The translations under genes were made by a program, and so were the position numbers. The notes under the pieces are model-generated. The model was given only the letters and a program-made list of their open reading frames with translations, was not told the DNA's origin and did no database searches. A DNA stretch of 64,000 bases from Flavobacterium sp. SUN046. GTDB taxonomy: Bacteria > Bacteroidota > Bacteroidia > Flavobacteriales > Flavobacteriaceae. Location of the stretch: the NCBI RefSeq assembly GCF_028867965.1, contig NZ_JAPQNT010000001.1, forward strand, positions 124,001-188,000, read 5' to 3'. Shown piece after piece: positions 60,863-64,000 of the stretch; within the stretch, counting starts at the first letter, position 1; each line of letters begins with the position of its first letter.

Positions 60863-61606
60863 TTAGTAATCACTTGTAGTTTTTTGGCCATTCGCAATAG
60901 CTTTGGCAGATGAAGTTCCAATTCGTTTTACACCAAGTGCAATCATCTTGACAGCTTCATCATGAGTTCTAACGCCGCCAGCCGCTTTAATTGAAAGTGG
61001 CGAAGCGTTTTCTAGCATCATTATTATTGCTGGAATTGTAGCGCCATTTGGCAATCCGTTTTCTGTTTTGTAAAAGCCTGTTGATGATTTTACAAATACT
61101 GAATTATAACATTCTTCTTTAAAGTTTGACATGACTACATTTTTAATTAATGTAGAAAGTTTTATTATTTGATTGTCATTCAAAGCTGCGACTTCAATAA
61201 TCCATTTTACAATTTTATGATTGGATAGACCTAGTTTAGTTCCTTCTAAAATTTCTTTTTTCACTAAATCAATTTCTCCTTTTTTGAAGGCTTCATAATT
61301 GCATACAAAATCTAAATCATCTGCTCCATCATGGATAGCTTTTTTTGCTTCTTCTAGTTTTTCATCTAATGAATATGTTCCTTCATGAAAACCAATTACT
61401 GTTCCGATAGTCACTTTAGAATTAGCATTAGAAATCATTTTTTGGGCCAATGAAACCATGTCTGGACGAATCATGATTAACTTAAATTCTTCATCTATTG
61501 CTTCTTGAATAAATCCTTGCACTATTTTAGCATTTTCGGCTACGGTAAGTCCAGCTTGCTCTGGAGTTTTTAAGTAGGTAGAATCCAAATATTGTTTGAT
61601 ATTCAT
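60863..61606 (-). CDS. deoC: Deoxyribose-phosphate aldolase
   Basis: A 247-residue class I aldolase; start chosen at MNIKQYLDSTYLK because the 20 upstream residues are not family-like. The Schiff-base lysine is K173 (FVKSSTGF), the second lysine is K207 (IKAAGGVRT), and the acid is D99 (DLDFVCN). It splits 2-deoxyribose 5-phosphate into glyceraldehyde 3-phosphate and acetaldehyde in nucleoside salvage. It lies 15 bases upstream of remB, possibly on one transcript. Confidence 0.94.
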   Translation of the reverse strand: MNIKQYLDSTYLKTPEQAGLTVAENAKIVQGFIQEAIDEEFKLIMIRPDMVSLAQKMISNANSKVTIGTVIGFHEGTYSLDEKLEEAKKAIHDGADDLDFVCNYEAFKKGEIDLVKKEILEGTKLGLSNHKIVKWIIEVAALNDNQIIKLSTLIKNVVMSNFKEECYNSVFVKSSTGFYKTENGLPNGATIPAIIMMLENASPLSIKAAGGVRTHDEAVKMIALGVKRIGTSSAKAIANGQKTTSDY

Positions 61607-61710
61607 TTTTTTCTTTTTTGGAAAGCATAAAGGTACAAAAAAACCGCATTCCATTATAATCGCCAAAAATAGAAAATATTGTACTGTTAGCGACTTTTAA
61701 TTCAATTAAT

Positions 61711-61757
61711 CCAAAAAAAAACTACAACCTTATTTACTTTTAAGATTGTAGTTTTTA
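61711..61757 (-). terminator. Rho-independent terminator after the FISUMP gene
   Basis: Arms aaactacaacctta (61718-61731 region) and taagattgtagttt (61741-61754) pair with one wobble. On the minus strand the hairpin is followed by T8 and lies 20 bases after the FISUMP stop. Confidence 0.85.
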
Positions 61758-61776
61758 TAGTATTAAATTTAAATAA

Positions 61777-62805
61777 TTATCCTTTTACACAACGTACTGC
61801 TAAACCACTTGTTTTAATTACGCCACTTCTTGTAACACCATTAGAATCAAAAGTTACGTTTCTGCTCCACACTACACTTCCGTTAGCAGTTGCACTCCAC
61901 CAATAAGCAACTTTAGCTTTATCTTTAAATAAATCAGCTGGAGTTGGAGCTGGAGTTGCTACATAAGTGTAATTCAAATAGCCATCACCACTAGGAAGCG
62001 CTGTAAATCCGGCTTGATTGGTTCCGTAAGCACTTGCAGAAGCTGCCCAATTTACAGTTCCGTCTTCTTTTATTTTTTGTCCTGCTATTGCTTCACCGCC
62101 TAAAAAAGTTGTTAGTGAAGACCATTCTGCATCGGTTGGAATGTGCCATCCAGCAGGTGCTAAACCTCTTGGATCATTTACTGCGTACCAATTGTATAAT
62201 TTACCAAAAACTGGTCCGTTGGCAGTATCATTTTCATAATAACACCAAGCTCCAGTGGTTAAACTTGTCCATACTGCTGGATCTGTTACTTCTGGAATGA
62301 CGTCACCATTTTTATATTTGCTTACATTCAAATTTTTCTTCATCCATTCAACTCCATTAATTTTTATAGAATTGTAGGTATTTCCGTCGGCATCAACAAC
62401 ACCTGTTCCAGTAATAAACTGAGATGCTAATGTTGTAAAGGTAATTTGTCCGCCATATTTTGTTCCGTCAGCATTGGTTGCATAAGCTCTTACATAATAG
62501 GTTGTATTTGGAGCTAAAGCAGTTATTGTACTTGAAAAACTTGCGTCTGTTACAGCATCAGTTGTATGCAATCCAGAAATTGTTGGACTTGGAGCAGTTC
62601 CATAACAAAGCCCAGCTGCTGTTACATCACTTGTTCCAAAACTTGTAATCATGCCTAAATAGGTTGCAGTTGTATAAGTTACATTAAAAACACTGTATGT
62701 TTTGACACTTAAATTGGCTGATGAGCCATCAATATTGGGAGTATCACCATTACTACAGCTAAACAATAATGCAGAAACAATTGATAATAATAAGAATTTT
62801 TTCAT
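61777..62805 (-). CDS. FISUMP-domain lipoprotein
   Basis: A 342-residue lipoprotein (LLFSC, Cys17). After a fibronectin-like region (AATTYYVRAYATNADGTKYGGQITF-type strands, about residues 30-125), the FISUMP (Fibrobacter succinogenes major paralogue) domain runs from about residue 140 to the end: NGVEWMKKNLNVSKYKNGD, GKLYNWYAVNDPRGLAPAGWHIPTDAEW, FTALPSGDGYLNYTYV and VRCVKG. FISUMP domains are surface- or outer-membrane-linked with carbohydrate-related settings; no activity is defined. Confidence 0.9.
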   Translation of the reverse strand: MKKFLLLSIVSALLFSCSNGDTPNIDGSSANLSVKTYSVFNVTYTTATYLGMITSFGTSDVTAAGLCYGTAPSPTISGLHTTDAVTDASFSSTITALAPNTTYYVRAYATNADGTKYGGQITFTTLASQFITGTGVVDADGNTYNSIKINGVEWMKKNLNVSKYKNGDVIPEVTDPAVWTSLTTGAWCYYENDTANGPVFGKLYNWYAVNDPRGLAPAGWHIPTDAEWSSLTTFLGGEAIAGQKIKEDGTVNWAASASAYGTNQAGFTALPSGDGYLNYTYVATPAPTPADLFKDKAKVAYWWSATANGSVVWSRNVTFDSNGVTRSGVIKTSGLAVRCVKG

Positions 62806-62834
62806 TTGAAAGTAATTAAATGCGGTTGTGTTTA

Positions 62835-62842
62835 CAAATATA
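62835..62842 (-). promoter_or_regulatory. -7 element TATATTTG for the FISUMP gene
   Basis: On the minus strand TATATTTG matches TAnnTTTG and lies about 30 bases before the ATG at 62805. No strong -33 match is seen. Confidence 0.45.
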
Positions 62843-62908
62843 AAAAAATTACAATATAACTTATTGTAAGTGCTTTAAATGTAGACTTTATTTTAATAAT
62901 TTAACAAT

Positions 62909-62936
62909 TTAAAAAACCACTCTAAGAGTGGCTTTT
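62909..62936 (-). terminator. Rho-independent terminator at the vanZ end
   Basis: Stem ccact / agtgg flanked by A and T runs; on the minus strand it ends with T6. It overlaps the vanZ stop codon (62922-62924) and ends the gcvH-vanZ unit. Confidence 0.75.
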
Positions 62937-63299
62937 GGTATTTTTTAAAAAAAGTAGTGTAAAAATTAATCCGAAAATTGCTCCTATTGAGTTGGCTAAT
63001 GCGTCTATTGGGTCTGGCGTTCGATCTTTAGTAAAACCTTGACAAATTTCTATTAGTATTCCAAATACTATTGCCAAAAACAAGATAATAAACAGTATTA
63101 TAATGGAATTATTTTTAGTTTTAAAAAACAATGACCATAACATTACAAAAACAAAGTAAAATGTAAAATGAACAATTTTATCTTTATTAGGAACATCTAT
63201 TGATTCACCAACATCTCCCAAAGAAATCAGACTCAGTATGATAATCATAATCGTCCAACTTAAAGCCAGCAGCAAATATGTTTTTTTATTAAGCACCAA
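62922..63299 (-). CDS. VanZ-family membrane protein
   Basis: A 125-residue protein with four hydrophobic helices. [76 protein letters not shown] match the VanZ-like pattern (H-F-x-x-F/Y-x3-L; D-x-L-x-N-x2-G). VanZ itself confers low teicoplanin resistance; chromosomal relatives have no defined role. It overlaps the end of gcvH by 11 bases, so the two are translationally coupled. The pairing with gcvH beside sprA is conserved in flavobacteria. Confidence 0.88.
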   Translation of the reverse strand: MVLNKKTYLLLALSWTIMIIILSLISLGDVGESIDVPNKDKIVHFTFYFVFVMLWSLFFKTKNNSIIILFIILFLAIVFGILIEICQGFTKDRTPDPIDALANSIGAIFGLIFTLLFLKNTKSHS

Positions 63300-63669
63300 T
63301 TAAATTTGCGTAGGCTTCGTTATCTAACAAATCATCCCATTGAGAAATGTCTGAAACTTTAACTTTTACCATCCAACCTTTTCCGTAAGGATCAGAATTT
63401 ACAGTTTCGGGATTGCGTTCTAAATCTTCATTAAATTCTATAATTTCTCCAGCCATTGGTAAGAATAAATCTGAAACTGTTTTTACTGCTTCAACTGTAC
63501 CAAAAACCTCATCTTTATCTAAAGTTTGATCTAATGTTTCAACTTCTACATAAACGATATCACCGAGTTCGCTTTGTGCGAAATGTGTGATTCCGATTGT
63601 TACAACATCACCGTCCAAAGAAACCCATTCGTGGTCTTTAGTGTATTTTAAATTAGCTGGTATACTCAT
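63289..63669 (-). CDS. gcvH: Glycine cleavage system H protein
   Basis: A 126-residue lipoyl carrier. The lipoylated lysine is K63 in [15 protein letters not shown], and [13 protein letters not shown] begins the fold. It shuttles the aminomethyl group between the P, T and L proteins in the cytoplasm. It lies between sprA and vanZ. A TACATTTG -7 box at 63694-63701 gives it a likely own promoter, separate from sprA. Confidence 0.95.
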   Translation of the reverse strand: MSIPANLKYTKDHEWVSLDGDVVTIGITHFAQSELGDIVYVEVETLDQTLDKDEVFGTVEAVKTVSDLFLPMAGEIIEFNEDLERNPETVNSDPYGKGWMVKVKVSDISQWDDLLDNEAYANLIGA

Positions 63670-63693
63670 TTGTTTGTTTATTTAAATTCAGGT

Positions 63694-63701
63694 CAAATGT
63701 A
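63694..63701 (-). promoter_or_regulatory. -7 element TACATTTG for gcvH-vanZ
   Basis: On the minus strand TACATTTG matches TAnnTTTG and lies 24 bases before the gcvH ATG. No clear -33 match. It sits in the sprA-gcvH gap. Confidence 0.45.
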
Positions 63702-63745
63702 TTATTTATTCTTAAATTTTTAAAATGATTTGATCACATTTTCAA

Positions 63746-64000
63746 TTAATTTCCAAAGTTATAGCGCAGTGTAAATCCGCCTCTAATATTTGTCATAGGA
63801 AATGATGTTGAAATCACTGCTTTAGAGAACGAATGATCATAATAGAAAATTGCAGTTAAGTTTTTGCTAAACGAATAATCGGCACTTAACTTGAACGACC
63901 AAATGTTTTGTCCGCCACCCAATTGGTTGTTATTGTAATCTAAATAACGTACAATAGTTTTATTATTACGATAAGAAAAATCTATTTTCAAATTGATATC
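63746..64000 (-). CDS. sprA: C-terminus of SprA-like cell-surface protein, cut by the window edge
   Basis: The frame is open from the window edge to TAA near 63746. The last 84 residues are outer-membrane barrel strands (NIWSFKLSADYSFSKNLTAIFYYDHSF, TNIRGGFTLRYNFGN) as in the very large SprA protein, the T9SS translocon (outer-membrane 36-strand barrel) of Bacteroidota. The downstream gcvH-vanZ-remB order also fits the sprA locus of F. johnsoniae. Only the end is present, so identification leans partly on neighbours. Confidence 0.75.
   Translation of the reverse strand, partial: DINLKIDFSYRNNKTIVRYLDYNNNQLGGGQNIWSFKLSADYSFSKNLTAIFYYDHSFSKAVISTSFPMTNIRGGFTLRYNFGN

Overview
The window looks like chromosomal DNA from a Flavobacteriaceae bacterium, most likely Flavobacterium or a close relative. 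The sequence is AT-rich. Several promoters fit the Bacteroidota pattern TTTG plus TAnnTTTG. It carries type IX secretion and gliding genes (the C-terminus of SprA, a RemB-like protein, a type B sorting domain), an S46 dipeptidyl peptidase of DPP11 type, head-GIN/DUF2807, FISUMP and DUF6089 proteins, and many small lipoproteins with MKK signal peptides. Most of it is core genome. Nothing looks like a prophage, IS element, CRISPR array, rRNA operon or secondary-metabolite cluster.

Layout. 1-1.5 kb: an M23-type protein and two small amphipathic lipoproteins. 1.5-6.2 kb: EamA transporter, galE, a DegT-type sugar aminotransferase and Kdo transferase waaA (surface glycan and lipid A). 6.2-9.4 kb: DPP11, an Ala/Thr-rich lipoprotein, a DUF1508 protein and tRNA-Leu/tRNA-Gly. 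9.6-17.5 kb: mutS, a DUF1573 protein, an unknown exported protein, a TrmH-type RNA methyltransferase and a lectin-domain T9SS cargo. 17.5-26.4 kb: a folK-deoxynucleoside kinase fusion, sppA, an AsmA-like protein, DUF2797, a GH3-family enzyme and a RelE/ParE-type toxin-antitoxin pair. 26.5-34.6 kb: an outer-membrane receptor-like barrel, tig-clpP-clpX, small membrane protein, hydrolase and pdxJ. 34.8-43 kb: an envelope-biogenesis block CBS-nadK-DUF6089-uppS-bamA-ompH-ompH-murI. 43-50.7 kb: rRNA pseudouridine synthase, NTF2-like, amphipathic helix protein, MscS channel, tsaB, a periplasmic adaptor/TolC pair and a DUF4403 lipoprotein. 50.8-56 kb: respiratory block with ctaB, two subunit-III-type oxidase proteins, subunit IV, a cysteine-free SCO-like protein, SCO and DUF420. 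56-64 kb: DUF2807 protein, small unknowns, remB, deoC, a FISUMP lipoprotein, vanZ, gcvH and the end of sprA.

The least ordinary signals are in repeats and insertions. (1) Three 20-bp palindromes at exact 36-bp spacing lie in frame inside waaA, and a related palindrome supplies the stop codon of the neighbouring aminotransferase gene. (2) The toxin-antitoxin pair occupies a roughly 617-bp insertion at the 3' end of the GH3 gene. The insertion is bounded by direct repeats of that 3' end, and the downstream copy still reads as the probable ancestral C-terminus, with its stop overlapping the next gene's start. (3) Two 115-bp intergenic elements more than 50 kb apart share end modules at identical offsets but carry different hairpins. 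(4) Three candidate sigma-54 promoters precede two small lipoprotein genes and the AsmA-like gene. Several other intergenic palindromes or MITE-like inverted repeats are listed separately.
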